A stretch of DNA of 64,000 bases from Pirellula staleyi DSM 6068 (lineage in GTDB: Bacteria > Planctomycetota > Planctomycetia > Pirellulales > Pirellulaceae). How positions within the stretch are numbered: position 1 is the stretch's first letter; each line of letters opens with the position of its first letter. The notes under the pieces were generated by a model. The model ran no database searches and had not been told where the DNA came from. It saw nothing but the letters and a program-made list of their open reading frames with translations. The stretch lies in contig CAMCMB010000028.1 in NCBI GenBank assembly GCA_945875845.1, forward strand, positions 1 through 64,000. The letters run 5' to 3'. Positions 1-7,308 of this stretch are shown here, in pieces. A program made the position numbers and the translations under genes.

Positions 1-633
1 GCCCAAAGGATCTATCAGGACCTCGTTTCCGACTATGGTTTTACCGCCAAGTACCACTCTGTTCGTCGCTTCGTCGGAACGCTTATCAATTGTAAAGAGC
101 TTCCCGTTCGACGCATCGAAGTCGAAGCCGGGCAAGAGATGCAGATCGATTACGGCCAGGGGGCTCGCGGCATGGACCACACGGGTAAACTTCGAAAGAC
201 CTACATCTACTACCGATCGATCTTCGATACTGTGCGAGACTTTTTGCATGACGAAGCGATGGAAGGACATGACCGTATACTGCAACGCTACTTAAAGCCT
301 GACTTACTCATCATTGATGATATGGGGATGAAGCAACTGCCGAAGCGATCCGGTGAATATCTCTTTGAGATCATCATGCGTCGACATGAACTGACGTCGA
401 CGATGATGACCAGCAACCGCCCATTAGAAGATTGGGGCAAATTGATCGGAGATGTACCCAGTGCGACAGCGATCTTGGACCGATTTCTGCATCGATCGGA
501 GCTGTTTCAGTTAACGGGTAGAAGTTATCGCTTGGGATCAAGTGAAAATAATTCAAAAGGGGTCAAAGCGCCCACCGGGTCCGATGCCGATACAAAGACA
601 GAAGACAAGGCATCAAAAGGGGCCAAGTCTTAG
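1..633 (+). pseudogene. IS21 transposase remnant: istA fragment fused in frame to istB C-terminal half
   Basis: The reading frame is open from base 1. Residues 1 to about 68 look like the middle of IstA, the IS21 transposase, with the typical segment IEVEAGQEMQIDYGQGA. From about residue 70 the protein becomes the C-terminal half of IstB, the ATPase helper: YRSIFDTVRDFLHDEA, then the Walker-B-like LLIIDDMGMKQLP, then MMTSNRPLEDWGKLIGD and ILDRFLHRSE. The switch lies near bases 203-213. The IstA remainder (most of the DDE domain) and the IstB N-terminus with its Walker A motif are missing, so neither activity should survive. IS21 normally has istA and istB as separate, adjacent genes, so an internal deletion explains the fusion. 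The 5' part continues outside the window. The first ATG in frame is at 139. Confidence 0.85.
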
Positions 634-708
634 GTAGCAATCAAAAAATCAACTAACGGCCCCTTTTTAAGCGATCATGAGTGGCCCCTTTTAAAGCGCC
701 CACTGACA
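555..708 (+). repeat. Probable right end of the IS21-type element with repeated terminal motif
   Basis: The motif aaaggggtcaaagcgcccac (556-575, inside the istB tail) recurs as gccccttttaaagcgcccac at 684-703, which runs on to ctgaca ending at 708. Related aaaaggggcc and ggcccctttt pieces lie at about 615-625 and 658-667. IS21 elements carry several copies of the transposase-binding motif at their ends and finish with a CA dinucleotide, so 708 is the likely terminus. The left end is outside the window, so the target duplication cannot be checked. Confidence 0.5.
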
Positions 709-964
709 ACCCATGCCAGGATGAATTCCGTTTCGTCGGATTCGTCCGTGAACTCGTCACCGAATAACTCTTCGGCGTCCGCGTCCGCTTTTCGCAGTTT
801 CCAGAGCTTGACAAAGCGATTTCATTCTTTGGTCGGCCAGTTTTTGTTTGTCGTTTTCTGTATTCAAGGGCCTGTAACACAGCCACAACATTTAGCCGTT
901 CAATACCTGTAGAATCTCAGACTTGTTGATGTCAGCTTTTTCTCCGATTAAAAGATGTTCCAGC
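709..964. other. Stretch between the IS21 end and the proline-rich ORF, possible broken gene remnants on the minus strand
   Basis: No convincing intact gene. On the minus strand two short frames look coding-like. One encodes an acidic tail (ADADAEELFGDEFTDESDE, about 720-800) that runs straight into the IS end. The other ends with LLIGEKADINKSEILQVLNG at about 911. They lie in different frames with stops between them. They could be a gene truncated by the IS21 insertion and then frameshifted, but this is a weak inference from composition only. Confidence 0.3.
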
Positions 965-1132
965 ATGGCCAAATCGACTCCAGTTCAACCGTCTCAGCCT
1001 GCCTCGCCAAGAAACCCGCCAACCGTCCCGCTGAAACGAAGTATTCCGGCAGCGAATCCGCCAACGCAAAGACCGCCAGCTCCACCCTCCATCCCTAAAC
1101 ACCTACCTCCCACGCCTAAGAAGAAGACCTAG
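965..1132 (+). CDS. Small proline-rich basic protein, hypothetical
   Basis: A 55-residue frame from ATG 965 rich in Pro, Ala, Lys and Ser, ending in TPKKKT. An in-frame ATG upstream at 923 would add 14 less convincing residues, so 965 was preferred because it begins MAKSTP, a common start for small basic proteins. No domain, membrane segment or signal peptide is visible. Its stop codon overlaps the end of the convergent membrane-protein gene by four bases. The low-complexity composition means it could also be a chance frame. No function can be assigned. Confidence 0.35.
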   Translation: MAKSTPVQPSQPASPRNPPTVPLKRSIPAANPPTQRPPAPPSIPKHLPPTPKKKT

Positions 1133-1698
1133 AATAGCGATGCAATCAACTTGATTACGCAAAGGGATATAATTGCCACATAAAACAAATAGATTGCATA
1201 GCTGAGCCGGTCTGCTTTTCTGTTGATGGACCATTCTTTGCCTTTTACTTCGCAATGTAGGCTAGCGGCCGTCAGCGCGTTTGAATTGCCATCCTCATTG
1301 AACTTAACAACGTCTTTGACATCCGAAGGCGTTGCAACCAATTCTGGAATCCTCGCCTTGAGTGCAAGGAAAATACTAACCAACAGCAATGCAATTGGAA
1401 TCGCAACTAATACGAATCCCATGGTGAATTTTTCATAGAAAGCCAAAAGGGCTCCGATAACTGCCGTGGCTGATCCAATTGCCCATTCCGCTTTCTTATC
1501 AATCAGATCGTAGGTTTCAGTGCATGCCTTGAATTTGGATTCGGCATATTTCAAGGCGTCAACGTATTTTGTATCGTCCTGCGGTTGGAACTGATGAAAC
1601 CACGCCTCAGCTTCTTGGTAATCTTTCGAATTCAAGTAGGTTTCTCGCGAGAATGAGAGTTCCCAGATTCGATTTAGATGTCCTGTAATCCATTTCAT
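1129..1698 (-). CDS. Hypothetical membrane protein with three predicted transmembrane segments
   Basis: A 189-residue protein. The N-terminal 70 residues are soluble, helical and rich in charged and aromatic residues. Two adjacent hydrophobic segments follow, at about residues 70-88 (WAIGSATAVIGALLAFY) and 92-114 (MGFVLVAIPIALLLVSIFLAL). After a hydrophilic loop of about 50 residues there is a third hydrophobic segment at the C-terminus (about 165-188). The lysine and aspartate pair just before the first segment (DKKAEW) and the overall topology resemble small membrane proteins, including SLATT- or Pycsar-type effectors, but no diagnostic motif is seen. The gene stands alone inside a region of mobile-element remnants, so it may be accessory cargo. 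Function unknown. Confidence 0.65.
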   Translation of the reverse strand: MKWITGHLNRIWELSFSRETYLNSKDYQEAEAWFHQFQPQDDTKYVDALKYAESKFKACTETYDLIDKKAEWAIGSATAVIGALLAFYEKFTMGFVLVAIPIALLLVSIFLALKARIPELVATPSDVKDVVKFNEDGNSNALTAASLHCEVKGKEWSINRKADRLSYAIYLFYVAIISLCVIKLIASLF

Positions 1699-1968
1699 TC
1701 CGTCACCATTTCCAGTTTAGCTCCGTAAACGATGTAAAGATAAACACAAAGCGGTACCAAGAAAACGTAGCCGCTCGCTGTCATGTTAGCAAGAACGACT
1801 GCACGGTCGATCCAGGGAAAGCCAAACCCAACCGCTGGTGAATTGATGATCGATCACCAGCTCTCACATGACATCTGCTGGTTGAACAACTGTACAATCG
1901 ACCATATGACAATACCAAGCCGTACGCATGTGACAAAGAAGAATTGGTCCTCAAAGGAGAACCGCGTT

Positions 1969-2895
1969 GTGATCGATGATGCGAATCAGCTAGGAATGCA
2001 GTGCCCTAAATGCAACGGTGCATTCACTCCTCCGAAGAACGTCGGTTTCCATGGGAAGAAAGGCAATTGCCCCGGATGCGGATGCCGAATACTGCTCTCG
2101 GATCAATTGCGCTGCACCGATGAACTACGCAGAGCCTTTGGGAAGCAGGTTGGCGTCCTCACTAACACGTCAGGGGAATTCAAGTGTCGCGCGGTGAAAC
2201 TCACGAATGATCTTTCAGGTATCACGGGAACGAAGAAGCCAGAGCCCCAAGAACTCTATTCGCATTGTTGGTTGGTTCCCGAGTCCAGCGAACAGGTTCA
2301 CATTTGTTTTGGGGCTATCGCAATCGCCCAACTTGCAAAGAACGATGCAATCGAGTTTGCGAAGGCACTAAGGAGTCTTGCTGAAACCACAATATTAGGA
2401 AGCGTGTGCAAACTAACTTCGTTTCCGCAACCGAAGGGAAACGACAAGTGGACCGTACATGTCGACATTCCTTTTTTGCAAATCCCCAAGCTTGATCCGC
2501 CACCCTCGATTCCGGTTGAGTCAATCCGAACTTTGGTGACGGGGCTTCGTGGCGCAACTCGAGATGGAAATGTGATGGAAGGATATCGTATAGACCGGGC
2601 GACGCTTGAGGAAGTCATCGAATACCTAACGTCTAGCGGCGACGAAGCGTACAGGCTGTTAGCGCTAGCAAGACAGGACCCCAATGGCCCTCGGTACTAT
2701 GGAAAGCCAAAGGAAATTCTATGCAATGAAATGGCAACATGGATCGACGACGACTGGAAGTACGAAGTAACGCTCCGGTGCCGAGGGTCAAAGTTCACAA
2801 TTGAAGAGGCAAGAAATCTGAGCCCCTATTTTCACCGGTGCGCGAGAACCCAAGTGAACGGTCTAAGAGGAGAACTCAAATTCAAGGTGCTTTAG
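1969..2895 (+). CDS. Hypothetical protein with N-terminal zinc ribbon
   Basis: The start chosen is GTG 1969, which has AAGGAG at 1954-1959 at good spacing and gives 308 residues. The frame is open upstream to 1783, but those extra residues look non-coding. Close to the N-terminus there are two Cys pairs, MQCPKCNG and NCPGCGCRI, about 22 residues apart, forming a four-Cys zinc ribbon or knuckle. The rest is a mixed alpha/beta globular protein with no motif I recognise. It has no signal peptide and no membrane segment, so it is probably cytoplasmic. It sits divergently from the neighbouring membrane-protein gene, within the accessory region. A DNA- or RNA-binding role for the ribbon would be a guess. 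Confidence 0.6.
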   Translation: MIDDANQLGMQCPKCNGAFTPPKNVGFHGKKGNCPGCGCRILLSDQLRCTDELRRAFGKQVGVLTNTSGEFKCRAVKLTNDLSGITGTKKPEPQELYSHCWLVPESSEQVHICFGAIAIAQLAKNDAIEFAKALRSLAETTILGSVCKLTSFPQPKGNDKWTVHVDIPFLQIPKLDPPPSIPVESIRTLVTGLRGATRDGNVMEGYRIDRATLEEVIEYLTSSGDEAYRLLALARQDPNGPRYYGKPKEILCNEMATWIDDDWKYEVTLRCRGSKFTIEEARNLSPYFHRCARTQVNGLRGELKFKVL

Positions 2896-3034
2896 GCCCA
2901 TCAAAACCTTCCGTTTGGAGTTGAAAAACAACTCTACTCGACTAACGTCCGAGTTCTGGCCTGGGCTTTTTACTTGTCGGAATAGAAAGACCCGCCCAAG
3001 ATCCTCATGGGAATCGAACCTTGATGGGTTTGCG

Positions 3035-3547
3035 TTAGGATTTTGGATCCAGATCCTTCCTGGCTTTAGCAAGTTGTAGTTGAAGTAGCTCATCGGTAAA
3101 TTTCTGGATTCGAATCCACCAAAGCCAGAAACCAAAAACAGAGATTCCTAAGCCTACAAGGGCAAAACAAAAAAAAGTAGATTTTTCAACACTATGTTCT
3201 CGGTCGTAATTCCCACGCTTCCATGTGTTTTCAACGAGCTCCTGAAAATTCGCTTCAATTTTTGGCGAAGTCGAACTGAAAATCTCCTCGACTCGAGCCA
3301 TTGTGTCCTCTAGGTTTTTAATTTCTCCTTTTTCAACTTCATCAGCCAAGTTATTAAATCCGCTTGCAAACAATTCCTTGAGAAGTTTTTCTTGAGTAGA
3401 AAGGAGACTAGAAAGGTCTTTTTCTAGATTCCAAGTTTCCATTTCAATTTTGACACGAGACCAGCCAAAAAACAAAGCTATCGCTAATCCAGAAATTGCA
3501 ATGAATTTGTAGAGGTTGTCAGTTGGGGGTGTAAGCGATTCGAGCAT
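3035..3547 (-). CDS. Hypothetical protein with two transmembrane segments and a helical middle
   Basis: A 170-residue protein. A hydrophobic segment lies near the N-terminus (about residues 14-28, FIAISGLAIALFFGW) and a second at about 125-144 (FFCFALVGLGISVFGFWLWW). The roughly 95 residues between are charged and likely alpha-helical, possibly coiled coil, and the C-terminus is short and basic (LAKARKDLD). GAGG lies 7 bases before the ATG at 3547. Its two-segment hairpin layout resembles small membrane sensors or anchors, but there is no recognisable domain. It is flanked by mobile-element remnants and no partner gene is evident. Function unknown. Confidence 0.6.
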   Translation of the reverse strand: MLESLTPPTDNLYKFIAISGLAIALFFGWSRVKIEMETWNLEKDLSSLLSTQEKLLKELFASGFNNLADEVEKGEIKNLEDTMARVEEIFSSTSPKIEANFQELVENTWKRGNYDREHSVEKSTFFCFALVGLGISVFGFWLWWIRIQKFTDELLQLQLAKARKDLDPKS

Positions 3548-3660
3548 TTATATCCTCGCAAAAACGAAATCTTCAAGTCGACGTTAAATGGAACATAAAT
3601 CGTCAATATTGAAAGGCAGATTTTTTTGACAAGCGAGGCGCTGCAACGCAGTTCAATGAT

Positions 3661-3940
3661 TTATCCCCTCTTCCTCTGGCTGACTGAATCGGCGGCCGCT
3701 TTTTGAAGTGGCTCCCCAAACTTTCCAAGATGGCCATAAACCTTCGCGACCATGGCTATATCCGAGTGATTCAGCAGCTCGGCAACCTGGACAATATCAA
3801 CGCCAGCCATCGGTGAATCGGTCGCGAAAGTATGCCGGTACGAATAGGCCGTCACATCGGATTCGATTTTGAGTTTGGTTTTCATTCGCTCGAGCCTGCG
3901 AACGATCCCGTCCTTTGTCCATGGCAGGCCCTGCGACGAT
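3661..3940 (-). pseudogene. C-terminal fragment of a tyrosine recombinase (integrase)
   Basis: The fragment carries the C-terminal catalytic box of the phage-integrase family: AYSYRHTFATD holds the Arg and following His of the RxxH box, and VAELLNHSDIAMVAKVYGHL holds the HxxR-like helix and the nucleophilic Tyr. Upstream the same frame reads GLPWTKDGIVRRLERMKTK, which matches the segment that normally precedes the box in planctomycete integrases. It then meets a stop, so about 250-300 residues of the core-binding and N-terminal catalytic parts are absent. The only ATG left (3885) would give 74 residues, too short for activity. It lies 1.3 kb from a tRNA-Pro gene, which fits the remains of an element that once integrated there. 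Confidence 0.75.
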
Positions 3941-4116
3941 GGTTGTTATCCTTTTGTTCGTTTTCAAGCTGCAGCGCAAGTTGTCTGAGTAGCGAATGTG
4001 GCCCTGCCAGCTCGGCCATAGACTGTTGCGACAGTTTCCTTTCATTCGCCTCGCGCGACTCGCGTCGGTCAATATTCCCGGGTGACTCAGTACTCCCGTC
4101 CCTAGTAGCACCGAGG
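3882..4116 (-). other. Coding-like fragment upstream of the integrase remnant
   Basis: A minus-strand frame with no good start codon stays open for about 78 codons. It encodes a charged, helical sequence that includes MAELAGPHSLLRQLALQLE and ends in a TGA that overlaps the ATG of the integrase fragment. The last 15 residues look non-coding. This suggests that an older gene end (about 3935-4116) was joined to integrase sequence by a deletion or frameshift. If translated on its own, ATG 4019 would give 45 residues. No family recognised. Confidence 0.3.
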
Positions 4117-4138
4117 TAAATAATTGCCTATCGGTTCG

Positions 4139-4234
4139 CTATTCCTCCGGCCCGTTTTTGCGTCCGTGTTTAAACCGTAGGTACAGACCGGCAGCGGCGA
4201 TTGCTATAGCAATCCAATCGGTAATGCTATTCAC
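4139..4234 (-). CDS. Tiny single-span membrane peptide (31 aa)
   Basis: From a GTG at 4234, preceded by GGGAG at good spacing, the frame encodes 31 residues: a hydrophobic stretch TDWIAIAIAAAGLYLRF followed by a basic and acidic tail ending NGPEE. This is the pattern of a single-span membrane peptide with the tail in the cytoplasm. It starts 13 bases after the stop of the next small gene upstream, so the two look like one transcription unit. Longer in-frame starts exist to 4333, but they overlap that gene and read as non-coding. Small peptides like this occur in phages, in toxin-antitoxin systems and as regulators; nothing allows a choice. Confidence 0.4.
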   Translation of the reverse strand: MNSITDWIAIAIAAAGLYLRFKHGRKNGPEE

Positions 4235-4247
4235 TTTGGAAGTCTCC

Positions 4248-4370
4248 CTAAGAAATACCCAAGGCTTTAAGGGCTTCGGAAGATTTCTTTGCGGCCGCTT
4301 CAAGAGCCTTGACCGCGTTTTCATTTGTCTCAACGAGCTTTCCGAAGAGAGCCGGAATCTGGTCTAACAT
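4248..4370 (-). CDS. Small amphipathic helical protein (40 aa), hypothetical
   Basis: ATG 4370 opens a 40-residue frame beginning MLDQIPALFGKLVETNENAV and continuing with an Ala/Lys-rich amphipathic helix that ends in LKALGIS. The frame is also open upstream for about 34 codons (including DEETWTPITDVGIELRI) without an ATG, so this may instead be the tail of a truncated gene. It lies directly upstream of the 31-residue membrane peptide on the same strand. Composition and helical periodicity look coding. No family recognised. Confidence 0.4.
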   Translation of the reverse strand: MLDQIPALFGKLVETNENAVKALEAAAKKSSEALKALGIS

Positions 4371-4424
4371 TGCGATTCGCAGTTCGATACCGACATCCGT
4401 GATGGGTGTCCACGTCTCTTCGTC

Positions 4425-4593
4425 ATGAAGAATCCGATTGAACAGGCCGCAATCGAGCTCGTCAAGGAGTTAAACTCAAGAGGAATGAGTCTCCGAGAAA
4501 TAGCTCACGGCGAGGGGATACCTGACTAAGAAAGGCAAAAACTGTTGGAACCACGTGACGATCAAGAACCTTTTGAACCGGAACGCTTGTTAA
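4425..4593 (+). pseudogene. Frameshifted C-terminal tail of a serine recombinase
   Basis: ATG 4425 begins a frame reading EQAAIELVKELNSRGMSLRE, which matches the helix-turn-helix part of the Recombinase domain in large serine recombinases. That frame stops at 4529. In the next frame, overlapping from about 4513, the match continues as YLTKKGKNCWNHVTIKNLLN and stops at 4593. Together they give the usual tail: a region of 'S-L-R-E-I-A' type, then a 'T-K-x-G-K-x-W' turn, then the 'T-I-K-N-L-L' helix. The catalytic N-terminal domain is absent and the tail is frameshifted, so it is a non-functional remnant of an integrating element. Confidence 0.6.
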
Positions 4594-4730
4594 GCGAGCT
4601 GTCGACCGATGAACTACTCGAAAGACTCGGTAGGGCATGCACGCAAGACGGCAAGCCCAACCTACCAATTGGCAAGCAGACGCTAGAGGACTACCTCAAA
4701 GCACGCAGCGATGACGACGAACAAGCTTGA
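4545..4730 (+). CDS. Small acidic hypothetical protein, coupled to an XRE regulator
   Basis: A 61-residue frame from TTG 4545, with AAAGG about 9 bases upstream. It is acidic at both ends (EPRDDQEPFEPE and ARSDDDEQA) with a helical centre LLSELSTDELLERLGRA. Its end overlaps the start of the helix-turn-helix gene by 20 bases, typical of translational coupling, and its first 49 bases overlap the recombinase remnant in another frame. No DNA-binding motif or membrane segment is seen. Proteins of this size paired with small XRE regulators are common on planctomycete mobile elements, so an element-encoded accessory role is plausible but unproven. Confidence 0.5.
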   Translation: MEPRDDQEPFEPERLLSELSTDELLERLGRACTQDGKPNLPIGKQTLEDYLKARSDDDEQA

Positions 4731-4908
4731 AGCAACGCTCCGTAAAGCGATTGAACGCAGTGACTCATCGCGTTATGCCATTAGCCAAGTCACTGGCGTC
4801 CCCCAGTCCGCGCTCTCTAGATTCGTGGCTGGAGAGCGTTCCATCAGTTTGGATTACGCCGACAAGCTCGCGAAATACTTCGAGTTTGAGTTGAAGCCGA
4901 AGCGTTGA
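4711..4908 (+). CDS. XRE/Cro-CI type helix-turn-helix regulator (65 aa)
   Basis: A 65-residue protein that is almost entirely an HTH_3 domain. The recognisable core is SSRYAISQVTGVPQSALSRF, in which the second and third helices form the DNA-recognition unit, followed by GERSISLDYADKLAKYFEF, the usual fourth and fifth helices. ATG 4711 lies inside the preceding gene, so translation is likely coupled. Members of this family bind operators as dimers and often repress their own element. A hairpin formed by cgttgat and atcaacg lies just after the stop (4906-4938) and may be a weak terminator or an operator. The adjacent recombinase and integrase remnants suggest that this is the surviving regulator of a decayed element. 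Confidence 0.8.
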   Translation: MTTNKLEATLRKAIERSDSSRYAISQVTGVPQSALSRFVAGERSISLDYADKLAKYFEFELKPKR

Positions 4909-5180
4909 TACATGCTTTATTCGGCATAATCATCAACGGAGCCTATCTCTATTTTGTTCGTCCGGTGGGATGATGCACCGATTGGCGGAAATCAAAGGAT
5001 TCAGGCCTGGGTCAAGCCACTTTGATTGCCCGACACTGCGGCTGCTCGAAGCTTTGCCATCACTACCACTCGTGGAAAGTTTCGTTGCACCAATGATTGC
5101 ACCTGCTCCAGTCTATTTGTGTCCTTTAGGGGCAAATTCTGTCACTTTAGAGTCTGACAGCCATTCGACCGAGAAACGAA
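4909..5180. other. Gap between the XRE gene and the tRNA terminator, possible small minus-strand ORF
   Basis: No secure gene. On the minus strand a frame from about 5141 to the stop at 5001 encodes about 46 residues ending VVVMAKLRAAAVSGNQSGLTQ, which has coding-like composition but no ATG, and may be the tail of a decayed gene. The plus strand has only a non-coding-looking frame. Confidence 0.25.
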
Positions 5181-5215
5181 AAAACCCTGCAATCCATTGA
5201 GAAATGCAGGGTTTT
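5181..5215 (-). terminator. Intrinsic terminator of tRNA-Pro
   Basis: The arms aaaaccctgca (5181-5191) and tgcagggtttt (5205-5215) form a perfect 11-bp stem with a 13-base loop, flanked by an A-tract on one side and a T-tract on the other. It begins 6 bases downstream of the tRNA-Pro 3' end, so it is placed to end that transcript and could work in both directions. Confidence 0.75.
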
Positions 5216-5221
5216 CGCTAA

Positions 5222-5296
5222 TCGGACCGGCGGGATTCGAACCCACGACCTCTACCACCCCAAGGTAGCGCGCTAGCCAGGCTGCGCTACGGCCCG
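5222..5296 (-). tRNA. tRNA-Pro, anticodon GGG
   Basis: Read on the minus strand, the acceptor arm CGGGCCG pairs with CGGTCCG, with one G-U pair, and the discriminator is A. The anticodon stem CTACC/GGTAG holds the loop TTGGGGT, giving anticodon GGG (proline CCC/CCU codons). The T arm contains GTTCGAATC. CCA is not encoded. The 3' end faces the accessory region with the integrase and recombinase remnants, the usual arrangement when a tRNA gene has served as an integration site; no second copy of the tRNA 3' end was found in the window. Confidence 0.95.
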
Positions 5297-5472
5297 ATTT
5301 ATTGTGTCGCCCCTGTCAGCAAGCGTATAATCAACGCCCGATTCAGGACCTCTCACAATCCCCAGAGTATACACCAGAGTCATCCATCGGCCAAGGTTCG
5401 TTCACTCAACCCACTTTCCTTGACCATTTTCGACACAAATTTTGACTTTAAGTTGATATTGCGCAACCGACT

Positions 5473-6636
5473 ATGACCATCGATGAATCCTTCGACGCCC
5501 TCTACAAACTGCTCCGCGGATCAAGATGCGCTTCGCCCCTTCTCCACGCACGGACTCTGTTCGACTCCGGAAACGAGGCTGAATCCATTTCGGAACTCAA
5601 GAAAATCCGTCATAACTACCAAGAGAGCCGCAAGAATGCCCTCGCTACCGAATTCGATGTCGCCCAACCCGCCGACAAAGAATCCAAACAACTTCTAAAA
5701 CGCCAATCCAAAGCCATCGATGCACTCGGTCAAATGGATGAACTTGTTTCGATGCTGACACTTCAAATCACGCAAGTTCAAAAACAAAATACCACCTTGC
5801 CCATCGCTGCCCCAAAGTCAATCGAAACCCATCGGATTTCTAGTCCATCGGATGATCTCGACAATTATTTGCGACAAAAACTCCCCTTTGCCACCTCCGA
5901 TGTCGATGTTCGACGCGTCCTCTGCGAACGCTGCAATTTGACGATGCTTCCGGAAGATCACGAACTTCGTGCCGGTGAACGCTTTGTCATTTTCTCGAGT
6001 GGGCTTGGATATGTTGTCGAAGTGGACGAACCACCGCTGGAAAACAACTCGGTCAGGATCCTGACCTGGCTCGATCGAAAGCGGATGCTGCCCATTCCTC
6101 TCTCGAAGTGGAATAAGTCCGCCTCCAAAAGTAAGGTCCTCAAGCTCGAACCGATCGCTCCAGAGGCTTTTCGAGCGATTTCAACGCCTGAATCGCACGT
6201 GAAGTTGCCCAGGAGGGACCGCAGCGATGAAAACTCGGACACGGCCGAACGGGACAAGATTTTGGACGTGGGGGCATTCTCCCAATTGCTGGACGCGGCC
6301 CAGCGGAGCGGCATCGTTCCAGGCTCCGGACTTATCATTCAAGTTCGCGATTGCGAGTTTCGCCTTGGAAGGTTTAACAAGGGTCTTCAAATGATGGAGA
6401 CGTTGTATACCACATTTATCGGCGCGGAATCGCAACGCAACCAACGCTTGCAGCGTGAGGAGGCGGAGATCGCCAGTGGGAGAAAGAAGATATCCCCTAA
6501 GGATCTTCTAGCGAAACGCGCTCAAGACAATCAAACAACTCAGGTAGTCGATCGAACTAAGGTGAGGTTCCAGCGTGTTCTGGAGGGACTTCGCGGGTTG
6601 CTCCCTCTGGAAAAGGCGTCCAATGAAATGGACTGA
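5473..6636 (+). CDS. Hypothetical protein, 387 aa
   Basis: A soluble-looking protein with no signal peptide or transmembrane segment. Residues 1-110 are helical and charged, with a possible coiled coil around 70-110. The middle (about 130-230) is mixed, with CERCNLTMLPEDHELRAGER, where the close Cys pair could bind metal but no second pair is seen. Residues 275-387 are helical and basic. I recognise no family; proteins of this kind appear to be lineage-specific in planctomycetes. It is the first gene after the tRNA and faces away from it, so it likely marks the return to the chromosomal backbone. Confidence 0.7.
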   Translation: MTIDESFDALYKLLRGSRCASPLLHARTLFDSGNEAESISELKKIRHNYQESRKNALATEFDVAQPADKESKQLLKRQSKAIDALGQMDELVSMLTLQITQVQKQNTTLPIAAPKSIETHRISSPSDDLDNYLRQKLPFATSDVDVRRVLCERCNLTMLPEDHELRAGERFVIFSSGLGYVVEVDEPPLENNSVRILTWLDRKRMLPIPLSKWNKSASKSKVLKLEPIAPEAFRAISTPESHVKLPRRDRSDENSDTAERDKILDVGAFSQLLDAAQRSGIVPGSGLIIQVRDCEFRLGRFNKGLQMMETLYTTFIGAESQRNQRLQREEAEIASGRKKISPKDLLAKRAQDNQTTQVVDRTKVRFQRVLEGLRGLLPLEKASNEMD

Positions 6637-6891
6637 GCCTCGGAGGACGATAAGGAGACGCGTAGCGGTCGATCCGTATTTCGCTGCTGCACGCTTCCTA
6701 TCAATCAAGGATAGGGCTAGCAATCGAACGCATCTTTCTCATTGTTCCTGTCGATCCTTATCCTGTTGGAGGAGGAATCGCTGCAGGATGCTGCGAAGTG
6801 ATCGAGGAATCGAGGTCACAACCCCACCAAACGATTTTCACGGAAGGAGCCTTTCAAACTGCCTATTTGCGAATCTTAACGGAGTGGACCG

Positions 6892-7227
6892 ATGGCCAAA
6901 AAAGATATTTTCCGGGTTGTGACTCGAGCCCAAGATGGTTCGCTCAAGATTCGCGATTTCCATAGCCCTGAGTTTATTCTCTCGACCCACTCTCAAGCCG
7001 GTATCGACGACAGTAGCACTGACTTGGATCTGAGAGGTATGCCGATTTTCCGAGGCCTGATCGGTCCGATTCCCGAGGGCAAAAACATCGTTCGGTACGA
7101 AAGTCCCGATGTTTTCGAAATCATGACCAAAGAGTGGGGGGCCAATAAACCACGCAGTCGTCGCGCGAAAGCCCCTGTGAATGTCGATATTCCCAGCGAA
7201 TGGGTCGCGCAGACCGAATCGACGTGA
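6892..7227 (+). CDS. Hypothetical protein, 111 aa
   Basis: ATG 6892 is preceded by GGAG seven bases upstream. The 111-residue product has no membrane segment, no cysteines and a basic patch near the C-terminus (KPRSRRAKAP). It appears to be a small cytoplasmic protein with beta-rich N-terminal sequence. It sits 81 bases upstream of the FHA-cyclase gene on the same strand, so the two could be co-transcribed, but no functional link can be read from the sequence. Family not recognised. Confidence 0.6.
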   Translation: MAKKDIFRVVTRAQDGSLKIRDFHSPEFILSTHSQAGIDDSSTDLDLRGMPIFRGLIGPIPEGKNIVRYESPDVFEIMTKEWGANKPRSRRAKAPVNVDIPSEWVAQTEST

Positions 7228-7308
7228 CAACCTATGATTCGTGATCTTGTTTGGCTACAGTAGTACGGACGCGTTCTTTTTCTTTCGACTACTTTCCTAT
7301 TTGTTCCC

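Noticed and set aside
2990-3035. tRNA-like T-arm (ggttcgattccc on the minus strand) after the zinc-ribbon gene
   Set aside because: No acceptor, anticodon or D arm could be built around it, and the T-stem does not pair well. Treated as chance.
4970-5200. 76-codon plus-strand frame beginning MMHRLAEIKG
   Set aside because: It runs through the tRNA terminator stem and its composition looks non-coding.
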